Of a stretch of DNA of 64,000 nt, positions 11,149 through 23,900 are shown piece after piece. The DNA comes from Heliopora coerulea. Taxonomy: Eukaryota > Cnidaria > Anthozoa > Scleralcyonacea > Helioporidae. Position 1 is the stretch's first letter. Each line of letters begins with the position of its first letter. The notes beneath the pieces were generated by a model. That model searched no databases. It was not told where the DNA came from and saw nothing but the letters and a program-made list of their open reading frames with translations. The DNA lies in the NCBI GenBank assembly GCA_030142905.1, contig JASJOG010000181.1, positions 186,001 to 250,000 of the forward strand, read 5' to 3'. The position numbers and the translations under genes were made by a program.

Positions 11149-14100
11149 GTTTGTTTGTTTTCATGTCTGATTAAAACATCTTGTACTGAGCCATAAGAAC
11201 TATAGACGGTGTCACCTATATTCCTATCTACTATATGTTGTATATGCTTAGGGTTTTTTGGGGTGGATATTTCCCGTTACGACACAAGCTTGCTTTTTAC
11301 CCTTTCGTGGTTAGGTACTGGCTACACACATGTTTAACCGCCCAAATCCTTTCGTTTGAACTGTTTTTCCTTGAGTGCATGAATAGAAATGTGACATATA
11401 TAATTCTAGTATTTAAAACTTTTTCCAGCTACGTTCTCTGTAATTCGTAAACTGTCATAACTGGTCATTTTGGTCCTTGTAGATCACTAACCGTGATGTT
11501 TCTCTTTCCATGAGAAGTAAAAGTATAAACATATTAATGCTCATTGCTACAGTATAATGTCGGACATACTTTTCCACATGCTATTTTATGGATACAAATA
11601 AATTATATTTCCATTTCTTTTATATTGAGGAAGACGGTTCTGTCTGAATGAGATTTACTTAGGTTGGGATAGCAATTTTACGATAATTACTTTTTCTTTT
11701 CCACTTTCTTTTTTCTTTTCTTTTTCTTTTATTTACTTTTGTGGATTTGTTTGGGCGAGGTAGATGGAGGAGAGATGAGATTGAAAAAATAAATTGGAAG
11801 AGACTTTACTTAAGGATAAAAACTTGATAAGTCAATTTTGGCATAGTCCTGACACGACAGAAAGAAAGCGTCGCTCCCAGCTCAAGCAACATACGATGTC
11901 AAGATTTGCTTTTTAATGAGGTTAAACAGACTTTAGTCAGAGTTAACTGCAGATGTAGTCAGCCAGCGATACACAAGAACGTGGGGAGTTCCTACATCAT
12001 TTGGTGTCCCAAGAGTGCACACGCTTTGGGGCAGTTAGTGAGGCATTGCAATTGCATCTTGGTATATATACAACACGGTTATGATGTTCTTTTGTATTCT
12101 CCTTATGAATGCTTAACGAATTTTAGAAATATAAAAAAATAAAAATATAATTGAATCCATAACTTAATGAAATAAAATTCATTAAGAACTCATGAAGAAG
12201 ATACAAAAGAACATCATAACCGTGTGGTGTCTTTATTTGTGACAAAGACACATGTGACTTTATACGCGAAGAACGCGTTAATTTTTTCGGCTTAGAAAAC
12301 ATAAATTACCACACGTTCTTTGCGAATTAGCGTATTAGGAGGTTCATTTTAGAAGAAATCTAGAAATCTCGCAGTACCTGCTCTATCGGATCTAAGACAC
12401 TCGGCTACCGCCAGGTGTTTTAAATCCCGATAAATCACTCCTGCTCGGTTTTTAATTACATTTATTTATACGTATCCAGTATATATTATTCCACTGATCA
12501 TTCAATGTGACAGCTGCCGGGAGGTCTGCCATGGTAGATTGTCACAGTGACCTCTTACTACTTCTACTGCTATCCCGAACCCGGAATTGCGTATTGTTTG
12601 CTCTGTTGCACAGCTCAATTGCCTGTAGCTGGGGCCTTGCCTATGCTAACTACGGCACCTACCTTCAACCAACAACAACAAATATCTGACAGCTATCATT
12701 ATTATGAAAAAGGTTAAGATTAAAATTAGGATTATTATTAACAAAATTAGGATTAAGATTGGAATTGCCATTAAGATTTGGATTTTTATTATCATTACTA
12801 TCAATGTCATCGTAATTATAATGATTACAACTCGCACATCACCCAGCTAAAGACAGTGGAAGCGGTCTCAGCTTGCTAAGGGCTCCCAACATCCCACCAG
12901 GTAAGGCCGCAACAGACATTGCAAATTTCAGGGAACTTGTGGTGAAAGGAGATATTAACATTAAAATGGATTTTAAGGAACACCCACAAGGCCAGCCCTT
13001 ATTCGCCCAACTTATCGAGTCAGGAAGGAGTAACAGATGTACAGCCCTCTAAAGTCCCTGAAAGTACTCCCCGATGCGTATATCCAGTTTGACCTTAACA
13101 GTACTAAGTTGCACTTCTAACCAGTTGAGGTCAGTTTAGGTATGCCACTGCAAGGTTAAGTCTGAATATTATTTTATTCTTAGACTAGTGCAGATCTGTT
13201 TCAGCAATAAAAGCTGGTTCATTCTCAACCAACTAAGGTCAGGAACATCAACCTGCTGTACAGATTGTCTTCTAGTCCTTGGGTTAACAGGGCAGGTTTG
13301 CCAACACCTGAAGGTAGTGTACTTGCAGCTGCCAGCCAGTCAAGGCAAGCCGAGGCTTTCGGTTACCTGTCTACCCAGCTGGCAAGTTATTATTGTTCAA
13401 TAACGTAGCACACTTTCCAAAGGAAGTGGCAAGGGGTTTTGACCTCCAAAGGCAGCCCGTTAGCAAGACTGTAGTCGACAGAGGAGACAATGTACAATAT
13501 AGGATACTCATGGGGATATTTCCAATTATTATTATTATTGCTCAATTCGCACAGCTTGATGTTCTGCCGGTAATCCTAAATGTCAGCCGTTCACATTCAG
13601 TAGTCTAGGGTTACTTTGGTCCATTCAACTTTCTAGAGTCTTTCTTAATATCCTCGCTGTTCCCAGAACCGAAGTCTTCTGGAGATGTTCGATCTTAAGT
13701 TTTATTCTTGACCTATCCATTTTTCCAGCTTCTTGCTCACAGTATCGAGTGCTCCGATAACTACCGGTACTACATCTACCCTTTTCATTGACTACAACTC
13801 TTTGATTTCCCATTTTAGCTCGTCATACTCCTGAATCTTCTCCTTTTCTGTTACTCCAACATTTTTATCATCAGGGAAGGCAATGTCAACTATTAAACAT
13901 TTCTTTTCTCCTTCCTCCACAACAACTATATCTGGTTTTCGACATTCTATGTGATGATCACACTGTATCATCAAATCCCATAACTATTATTATTGTTATT
14001 ATTATCATTATCATTATCACTTGGATATTGTAAAGTATTCAAAAGTCTTGGGGCGATATCTACAACTCAAATCTCGCATTATATTTTTGTAGAGTGTCAA

Positions 14101-17100
14101 AACTGTTGATGGTCACGATCCAGGTTCATGTGACCAAAGTAATCATGGAGAAACAGTGTTGATCAAGGATCGAAAAGACAACGAGATCCTGTTGATTTGC
14201 ACCGAGAGCAACAGTATCCTTGAATGGAAAGCAGTTGACGGTAGATAACGTTGTTGTAAAATCATTTCACTACTTATTTTTCTGTTTTATTTCAAAGAAT
14301 CAAAATATTATTGTAAACTAATCTAATTATGGTGCGAAAACTCTAGTTGAAAACAAATGGTTGATTTTTGTCGCATTTCTATTGCAAGATACGAAATACC
14401 ATATTAGATGAACATGATTTACAGCAACGCAGAATTTCTCCCTTGCATTTGGAATCACCATTCATATTTACCGGTGTAAACACGTACACTCGTTACATTT
14501 TACTATTTGAAAATATACATCTACGATTGAACTTTCGCGTAGAAGCTGTTACTCTTTCAAGCCAAACTACAACAGGGAATTCTGTATTAGTGATATCATG
14601 AGTAACAGCATTCAAAAATTTTTGGAATTCCATTACTTGTATGTTTTGTCAGTCACATTTCTGTTTGAATAGGGAGTCACAGTAGTTTCTCGAATGTGGT
14701 CCATTTACCGTTGTGCCTAAATTCCACTGGTATTCACGATCAGAGATTCCAGTAAGCACTTTTAAAGGCAATAACTGAAGTGCAAAGTAATCCGTCATTT
14801 GACTTTCTACTCGTCTTCATTCGTCTTCTGCAGATGCTAGAGGGACGTAAAGGGATAAAAAGTCTCCGGCTACGTTTACACCATAGCAAACGTCTTTGGG
14901 TTCAAAAAGTATTCGGATTCACACAAAAATTGTAATCGAATTCGTTGATCGTTTACACAGGAAAAAATACCTGGATTAATTGCATGCTCTCGTTAAAGCA
15001 AACAGTGCTTTCGTGTCTAGGCATGGACGTAAATCATCACAATTTTTATTGAAAGTAAGGCCGGACAACCGAAAAATTTCTTTCCATTCTTTGTTTATTA
15101 CAGCCTCTGATAAAGAATTGTTCCACCACTGGCTACATCAGCTGTCATGCACAAAAACGAGAAAGATTCCTCGAGAGTCTTAGCTATCAGGATTCAAAGC
15201 ACTTAGATTCTTTTCGGGATTCGTATTTATCTGGATTCGTGAGCAATCCCAAGACTTTCTGTACCGGATTCGTTACTCAAGTGTAAATGGCTATTTTGAA
15301 TCCCAATAAAAAGTCTCCGGATTGCCTACGAATCCGAAGAAATTTGTTCTGGTGTAAACGTTGCCTTAATGGGTTATTCTGACCTCCACCAGACAATTTT
15401 AATCAACTAAGAAGGTGCGTATGGTTCTAAAGTAAAATTGTGGGAATTAATTCACCTAGCAATTCACTTCAACTTGTTACATCAAAATGTAGCAACAACT
15501 GTACGCCCTGAAGTCAATCACTAAAGCACTTCAAAAATGACTTTATTGCACCATTGCAATATTTGCAGGTTCGAGCCTGCCTGGCGAATATTTTAATCCT
15601 GGCTATGACTGTTCGGACATCTTGGACAAAGATGAAGAGGCTAAAGATGGCTTTTACTGGGTAAAGTTTGGCGATGTTAACCCCAAGAAGGTTTGTACAA
15701 ACTATGGTTTTTAAAATTTATGATCAGAACAGTAATCCTAATAAAACTGCCTGTAGTAAAATGAGTGTTAGCTGTAAAATGTTTTGACTTATTACCCTCT
15801 ATATTACCCTCCAGATGTCAAAAATTTTTACTTTCATTTTAAGGTGTGGTGCGATATGACTACAGATGGTGGAGGATTTATGCTTATTGGCCGAAAAAAC
15901 AACTCTTTTACCTGGTCTGTTCCGTCCAATAATTACCCTGTTGAACCATTTGGTACTCCTCACTGGTCAAGTGCTTTTGGCGATGTTAAGATTTTGGACT
16001 TTCGAGTGCAGGTGGCAACAAGGGAAAACTTTACGAGCACCAAAGCTCATTGGTGAGCTCTTAATTTCTTTTGAGCTATACCTTAAAATGAACTGCTTCA
16101 ATACTTTATAAGAAAACTGACCGTTCGATTGAAATAGTCTTTAAATTTACTACAGCAATTTGTAGTTTTTGTTAATTTTGTTAGAATCCGAATTGGCTTA
16201 GCAGGCAGTTTGAACTTTATACATCACGTCACAGTACATTTCAAAATCTCTCATCTTTCAAATTTATCTTTCAAATTTGTCTTTAGCATTTGCTTTTTCC
16301 TTTCAGTAAATGTACTTTTACATTGTTTACCTTAGCCCTTATCGGCAACATACTTTTAAATCACGGATGAATGTTTTTCTTCCCGAAATCTCACTCAACT
16401 GCCCCTGAATGCAGTAAAATTCCTTCTGTTAATACGCCAACCAATCAAGCTCTAAGCCCCACTTCTAAGCTCTACGATTTCATGCTAATTTAACCTTTTT
16501 TACAAGTGTTTATCTTTTGATTTTTATTGTTAAGTTTTCTTCGCAAACTCGCAAACGTGGGGCAAAATGCATATCTTGCCAATACTTAAACTTTGTTTTC
16601 TGCTGAAAAGGTATTTTAGACTTCAACATAAACGGCCGTTGAAAAGTCTAATGATTTTGAACCAAGGCGGATGTGGGCCAACATCACCAGGCATTGGAGA
16701 CATAGCATACGTAAAGGATTTACAGAAAGATGACATTGTGACCACAAAATTTAGATGCTCCAGGTTTGGTGGTTACTACCACCCGTCAACAAAATTTGGA
16801 TGGGTAAGTGTATTTATATTGAAAAATGTGTGTTGGTATTAAAATTGAATAAAAATGTCTATTTCTAACAAGACATTTATTTTCGTATTCTTCACACACA
16901 CACATACACACATACACACACACACAAGTGGAAACGTTTGTGTGTGAAATAAAACGTTATTTATTGGAAACGAACGAGTGGCTATTCTAGATTGATCTTC
17001 TTTTTGTCACACCATTTTCTTTACAATCGATACTTGTGTTGGATTATACTTCTCATATATATATATATATGTATGTATTTACATATACATATACATACAG

Positions 17101-17327
17101 CAAATTGCATAAATTTTGGCAAACATAAACATATAAACAAAAAAAACATGTATAGGTAAATCTGTAACTGTGAATACATTAATCAACCTTAATATATTAG
17201 GCTGGCCAAAGAATGTACTAAAAAACACATAACATACCTTCACTGACCGTTGAAGTGAGAATAAAATGAAGATACAATGGTCTTGATATGTTTATATGTT
17301 TTGTGCCATAATTTTTCCAATTTGCTG

Positions 17328-17362
<35 letters not shown>

Positions 17363-17685
17363 TTCTATAATTCATTAATAATTCATGAGGAAAATACAAA
17401 AGAAAATCATAACCATGTCGGGTCTTTATATATGATAAAGACACATGTGCTTTTATATCTGAAGAAGAAGTTCATTTTCTTCGGCTTACAAAAGATAAAT
17501 TTCCAAACTTTGTTCGCGAATTAGCGTATTAGGAGGTTCATTTTAGAAGACACCTAAAAAACTCGCAGTACGTGCTTTATCGGATCTAAGACACTCAGCT
17601 ATCGCCTCGTGTTTTAAATCCTGATAAAGCATTCCTGCTCGGTTTTTAAATATTACATATATATATATACACATATACATACATA

Positions 17686-17773
<88 letters not shown>

Positions 17774-19705
17774 CATATATATATACATATACATATATAT
17801 ATATACATGAACCAAAACATTTGAGCCAAATTTTGAACCAAAACATTAAACTTACGATTGAAAGTAGCCAAGAAAAACTAACATTCTTAGACGTCCTACT
17901 TTACAAATAGGGGAATAGTTTAAATACGGATATTTTCTAGAAGGAAACGGACACAAACCAATATTTAACCTCAATTCATGTCACTCTAATCATACTAAGA
18001 CGAACGTTCCGTACTGTCTCGCGCGCCGAATATGTTCTATTGTATCCGACAAGGAAAGAAGGAAAAACGATTACTGCAACTAGAAGATTTTTTAGAACGA
18101 CAAAACTTTCCTAGGAACGTTATTCTCAAAGGCATAGAAAAAGCAACATCGCAACTACGGCAGATCTTGGATCACCAAAGGAAATAGAAAATGAAAAAAC
18201 CCTCCCACTTGTCATCACTCATAATCCCAATAATTCACAAGTCATTAACAAAATCAAACGCGATATTCAATTTCTTTACAACTCAGAGAAAATGAAAAGT
18301 ACACTTGAAAACACGAAACTCATCGTCAGCTGCCGACAGCCAAAAAACTTGAAGAAACAATTGACTCAAGCGCGATTTATCTCTGAAAAAGTTCCAAACA
18401 CAGTGACAAAATGCGGCGAAACAAGATGCGGCACTTGCAACCTATTAATTACAGGAAACTCCATGAAACTAAAGAACAACAAAGTCTGCCAAATAAAGTC
18501 TCCCATGAATTGCAAATCAAGAAATATAATTTATATTGTTGTGTGCTCAAAATGTGAAAGCTTTTACGTGGGTCAAACTGAGCGTCTACGAAAACGAGTT
18601 ACGCTACACAAGCAACAAATAAACCACGAGGAATCTCGACGTCTATCGGTCAGCAAACACATAGAAAAATGTAGCGGCGGCGATTTCAAGATAATGCCAA
18701 TATATCAATGCGATAATTCAAACTGATTAACCAGAGAATCCAAAGAACAAGATATCATAACTTTCAGTCTTCAGTCATAATCATGTATGAAAATCCTAAA
18801 TATAAATACACTTAGATTAGATAATGCATCAAATGACGTCGTAGCAATGGAATTTATAAAATTAGCATAATTTACATAACAGTAACATGATAACGCATGT
18901 CGTGACGTAAAACCAAATACTCCGAACCTATAAATGTAAATAGTATAGCCACCCAACATTTAGTTAGCACCTGAAGAGCTTTAATAAAAGCGAAAACGTT
19001 TGTGCGAAATGAGTGGTTAACTTATTTATAGTCTCCGTCGTTACCACAATATACACTTTTATCTATAATTCTACTTGTGTTAGACAATCAAAACCTTTTC
19101 TCTCTCTTTCTTTATATATACATATATTGGCAGAGTGTAGTATGTTAATTATGGATTTGATTGTGATTCTGAAGGAGTGGTTTATCTTTTGAAACGGGAA
19201 CGATGTCATAAACACTACGTTGGAAGCACAATCAATTCTTTTAGAAAAAGATTTAACATTCATAAGAGCAGTTTACATAGGTATGGAAAAGGAAAAAGGG
19301 GTATACCGGCTGAGTATTTATATTCGCACTTTTTTGCAAAAGGCGATGTAGGTTTGAATGATGTTAGGGTACAGATTATTGATAGGACTGATCTTACTAA
19401 GTCAACAGAAAGGGAAGCATTTTGGACATTTAAGCTCGATTCAATTGTTCCGCAAGGTCTAAATCTTAGGGATTTTATGTAATGGCAATTGATTATTTTC
19501 GTAAATTTATGTAAATTATGATTAGTTTTAGTTTATAAAACAGCCAAACTGTCAAACTTGAAAGAAAACATCTTGAGGAAAGGGGTATAACCCCGAAACG
19601 TTGGTGTATACAGTTTTTCATTAAAGAATTTTTCGTGATAAGTGTATTTTTTAAAATTCGAGATAGGAAGTTTTATGATTATTTTATATATATGTGTGTG
19701 TGTGA

Positions 19706-19746
<41 letters not shown>

Positions 19747-19762
19747 TGGATGATTTATGGAC

Positions 19763-19797
<35 letters not shown>

Positions 19798-20897
19798 CAT
19801 CCATAAATATATCCATATACATATGCGTACATACAAACATACATACATGCAAACGTACGTACTTACACATATGCATGCATGGATACATAATTACATATAT
19901 ACATTCATGTACACATACATGAAGACATACATCCACCTGCACAAGTGCATTTATCATCAAAGGACTGGATGTGAGGTATACCACACAGCTAAATACACAT
20001 GCTCACAAAATAGTTTACGTCATGTTTCATGAAGTACGGCACTGAGTGGTTTTACTTGCGAAATGGCCACTGCAAAGTAGTGTCCGGCTACCATCAGCAA
20101 CTGGAGACATCTATTTCGCTCTCATGGGGCCCGTCATCTCAGAGTAGCTGATGGTGCCATTACATCTAAAAGGTATATAGTAGATCTTAATCAAAAGAAG
20201 CGGATACAAGATATACCGTATGGCTAAATACAAATGCTCATAAAATAGTTTACGCCGTATTTCACCGGTATTACACCAGTTCGCCTCAAGAACGAGCTTA
20301 TTGAGGTCATAAAATTGCAAGTTTTTATCTCCTGTAAACGGGTGAGTACGAATTTTTCTGCTTCTATCGAGTAAGATAAGCACAACTTTGAGCCAATGAA
20401 AGCGCAAGTTTTCCAAATTTTTCAAGAATTCTTATATTGCAAACTGCTCTTTCGTTTTAGGTGATGATGAACTCTTGTTTACAGAAGCCATGTCGGAGTG
20501 GTTTTGCTTACTTAGATCATCCAACTTTACCTATTCCGGTAAACTATTCTGGAGCCTTCAGGTACTTTGAACACTGGAAACTAACGATTTTTATAAAGGA
20601 TTCGTATAAACTTAAACGATCATTGTTCATAAATGATCTTGAATCTTATAAAAATAAAATATAATGTAATAAAAAAATAAAAAATAAGAAATAAAATAAA
20701 GAAAGTAAAATGTTTCTTGGACAGGTCGATCCTACCACTACCAAATTTAATACTGTTGCCAGGATTAAAAATATGTCAGTAAAAATTATAACAAGAAATG
20801 TAAGACTCAGGAAATGAATATGTTTTTATAATTTCACGATATGCATTAAATATTGATAATTTTTCAAGTTGGAAGCGAAGACGTAGCTGTCCATATG

Positions 20898-20953
<56 letters not shown>

Positions 20954-20959
20954 AAAAAA

Positions 20960-20990
<31 letters not shown>

Positions 20991-23900
20991 ATTACGCACG
21001 ATATTTAGATCCCTGGCAGAAGTAGATTATTCATAAGTTCTAATGGCTAGAAATTTTGGTTTTAGTTACTAGGCCGACTTGAGAGTACAAGGCGATCTCA
21101 ATATGTAATTTAGCATACCACTTGAAGTCTATGAGATTTAGATGCTGGTTCTTCTTTACTTCAGCTACAGCACAGTTGGAACTGTTTCTGGAATAATTCA
21201 TAACGCTACAGCTTTCATTGGTTGCGATAAAGGACACGTAAGGTTTTTCCAATATTAAAACTGCAATGTTGAAATTAATTTTTATTCAGTTAATTTTCAC
21301 TTTATTTAATCTATTTAAGTGTTGTGGTTGTTTTGGTCCGGCGGGGGAGACAAAGGAGTTTTGTGCTCACGAATGTAAGCCTTTGAACGGAGGAACTATC
21401 ACCACGAACGTGTATACATGGTTCTGGGTAAGATCTGCTCTCCCCAAGAGTCTTTGGAAGAAATGCATGGAATATAAGGTTACCAAGAACAGCGGTGAGG
21501 AAGTCTGGTATAAGTTACTTGGAAGCAGTAGTGTACCGACAGTGGTATGTGTAAATTTACCAATTATGAGCAGTAATTATGTCACTACTGTAAGGTCAAC
21601 GTCTATTATTTACATGTTTTCATATTTTCACTAGTTTGAACAAAATGTTAAACTGTTAAGAGCTCGAAACTCTTCGATCTCTACTAAGGGGCTTCGATAT
21701 ATCATATACAAAATAGTTACTACTTCACCTCGTTTGTTCGGTCTGAACTAGTAAAATATCGGACCGATGCTTTCGCGAAAACCAAGGTCCGATATTTCAC
21801 TAGTACAGACCGAACAAGTGAGGTCAATAAGTAGTTTATTATATGGCATTACTGAAATATAATTGACAAGTGCAAAGGTACAGAACGTCAAATAAAGACT
21901 TGCAATTCTATCATCATTTCATATGGCATTTCTTCACTAACTTCATTCTACATGGTTACTTTTCCTTTTCTGATTGTTCGTACTACATTTTCATTTCATA
22001 AATTGTCAAAATTTTAAATTTTTGACACAAGCACGGCTTTCTTAAATTTCTTCCCTGACCGGGCAATACGGGAAATATCCGACCGCTTATGAACCAATGA
22101 AATTGTAGGATTTCCGCATTCGGTACCCTCGCTGCCACAGCCATATAATAAACATTTCATATCATATATCATATCATGTCATATTTTTATGATGTTTCGT
22201 ATCATATACCGTGCAACGTATGTACACCGGATCACCTATTGTATCAGATCGTATCATTTATCGTATCATATATCGTACCATACATCATGTATATCATATA
22301 TCATATCATGTATCATATCACATATATCATATCACATATATCATATCACACCATGCATATCATATGCTATTCTATGATTTAATAGTAATAGTAACATAAT
22401 ATAGCAATATTGAGCGAGAACACTTTATTACACGTAAAGCCCGATTTTCATACAGGTCCTCAATTACAAAGTTGAAACAGAGATTTTGTTAATATTACGT
22501 TTACAAATAGATCAAATAATCAAAAGATATCTCTACCCCATAATAACAAAAATGGGGTGCCGGGTAGGCAGTTCTGAATCGACGTAAAAAATGCTTAAAG
22601 GAAGGACTTACACTGCCAAAAGTCGAGAGAAGGAGGTACGAAATTGGCATTTGACATCTCATGAAAGGCTTTCCCTTGAAACATCAGTAAGATGTTCTCT
22701 CATTTTTTTTTGGCAGTGTAACACCCATAAATACTTTCTACCTCCATCCCGTCTTAACCTGTACCACCCTATACTACCACATTGGTAACATAAGAGAGAT
22801 GAATGATCGTCAAACTCTGTACTCAGAAAACGATTCTGAGCCCCAGACGGGGATCCAACCCGCAACCTTCTGATGACCGGTGAGACGCTCTAGATAGCTC
22901 AATGGTTAGAGCGTCTCACCGGTCATCCCAAGGTTGCGGGTTCGATTCCCGTCTGGGGCTCAGAATCGTTTTCTGAGTACAGGGCTTGACGATCATTCAC
23001 CTCTCTTAAGATATATCCAAGCTCTCACGTTTCTCAAACAAAAACTGCACATTGGTAACACTTGACATTATAACAAGGCAGATCATCAGTCATTACTTTA
23101 CCATAATCATAATCATCATTATTACCATGATCATCATTTCCATTATTATTTTAACTACCACAAATATATTATCTATTGTTATTATCATCATCATATGATC
23201 ATCATCAACGTCACGGTTTACGAAAATAATGTTCACCCGGGTAAATTTTCAGCCTCATTCTGCCATAATCACGACCATAATCACTTTCATAATCATTATA
23301 ATTATCATAATCATTACCATAATCACTATCACAATCAATATTATCGCAATTACAACCATCACAATCAATATTACCACCATGCTCCTAATCATCGTCGCCA
23401 TTATCATCATCGTCGTTGTCGTTATGGTCCTAGTTACCAAAATTACCATTATCATTACCTCGAAAATTAGGAAATGACTTTTCTATTTCTTTTTCGAAGG
23501 GTCGCTGCCCTAAGAAAGAAGTCCTGTTAAATGACGCTGTAAGTAGCAATTTTGAAATGATCTAACAAATAATCATTTATTGTCCCACTTTATATGCTTT
23601 TTATTTACTTTGAAATTCATATTCAATTCACGTAAACCCTCTACGTTCGAAACTCTCTAAAATTCACATTTAATTAATCTGCGAGTGTTGTTGGCATCAT
23701 GGTGATTTGAGTATTTCAGTTCCTAGAACTCCGTTCTGGTGTATCGCAACTTCAAAACTGTTATGCGACCGTTTAAGTTAGGCCGTTGCCTCCGTAGCTC
23801 AGTTGGTACAGTATCGCATTAGATTCGCAAGGTTGCGGGTTCGATTCCAAGTCAGATGGCCCAAAGTTGCATTTTTCGCAACAGGTCCCGGTTGGCTCTT

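Noticed and set aside
16925..17045. Possible fourth hammerhead (GAAACGTTTGTGTG)
   Set aside because: The CUGANGA half is absent; only a tail-like sequence remains beside a CA repeat.
17543..17871. Tyr/Ile-repeat open frames on the - strand
   Set aside because: They are translations of the (AT)n/(ATAC)n microsatellite.
22891..22965. Possible functional tRNA gene
   Set aside because: It is one of several diverged tRNA-like copies inside repeat insertions with target duplications, so it is a SINE head rather than a tRNA gene.
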